From an uncultured Bacteroides sp. (GTDB taxonomy: Bacteria; Bacteroidota; Bacteroidia; Bacteroidales; Bacteroidaceae), in contig NZ_URFY01000078.1 in the NCBI RefSeq assembly GCF_900547205.1, positions 1-12,653 on the forward strand: 12,653 nucleotides of DNA, written 5' to 3'. Shown piece by piece: positions 12,586 through 12,653 of the stretch (positions are counted from its first letter, which is position 1; the number at the start of each line of letters is the position of its first letter). The translations under genes were made by a program, and so were the position numbers. The notes under the pieces are model-generated. The model was not told where the DNA came from and searched no databases. It saw nothing but the letters and a program-made list of their open reading frames with translations.

Positions 12586-12653
12586 AAGATTCACCCCACT
12601 CTACCACAGAGTTCATGAGTTACTAGCAAAGGGATAAAAAAGAATTAGAAAGA
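12586..12653. other. Downstream edge, no gene
   Basis: A short ACTCT-ACCAC-AGAGT hairpin (about 12598-12612) follows the helicase gene without a T tract. Nothing else is visible before the window ends. Confidence 0.3.

Noticed and set aside
1..12653. CRISPR array, tRNA, rRNA, integron or defence island
   Set aside because: No regularly spaced repeats, no cloverleaf or rRNA-like sequence, and no integrase, transposase, restriction, toxin-antitoxin or other defence gene could be recognised.

Overview
The window looks like a chromosomal segment of a gut Bacteroides (Bacteroidales). Three signs agree: Bacteroides-type -7 promoter elements (TAnnTTTGC) sit upstream of most transcription units, Shine-Dalgarno sequences are weak or absent, and the gene families are typical (GH76 and clan GH-D glycosidases, a single-RRM protein with a short glycine/arginine tail, a DEAD-box helicase beside a cold-shock-domain protein). 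The species cannot be fixed from the sequence alone. No tRNA, rRNA, CRISPR array, complete insertion sequence or phage gene is visible.

Layout. 1-690 has no gene. It contains a long imperfect inverted repeat (about 231-590) with a 12-bp perfect hairpin inside it. 691-1104 (minus) is a gene graveyard: the start and one internal piece of a maltose/galactoside O-acetyltransferase run directly into the last ~70 codons of a HAD-family phosphatase, which carries an in-frame stop. 1210-1677 (minus) is a small DUF2867-like protein. 1882-4606 (minus) is a two-gene polysaccharide unit, a secreted GH76 endo-alpha-1,6-mannanase-like enzyme followed by a lipoprotein-like clan GH-D glycosidase, with no SusC/SusD partner in view. 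4607-5099 is a noncoding stretch with a very strong hairpin terminator and two diverged copies of an intergenic repeat.

5100-8730 (minus) is an RNA-metabolism block. In order of transcription it holds an RRM protein with its own promoter and terminator, then a nitronate monooxygenase/FabK-like flavoenzyme, the DEAD-box helicase RhlE, a cold-shock-domain protein with a long charged N-terminal arm, and a conserved-looking 73-residue unknown. The last four are closely spaced and probably co-transcribed. Three different classes of single-stranded-RNA-binding protein next to each other suggest an RNA chaperone/remodelling locus; that is inference.

8731-12653 is a set of single-gene units. A PAS-LuxR regulator (plus) diverges from the RRM gene and has a perfect dyad upstream of its -7 element. 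It converges on, and overlaps by 3 bp, a nucleotidyltransferase-fold gene (minus). That gene in turn diverges from a HelD-like superfamily 1 helicase (plus), which by family resemblance may act on RNA polymerase. The last 68 bases hold nothing I can call.
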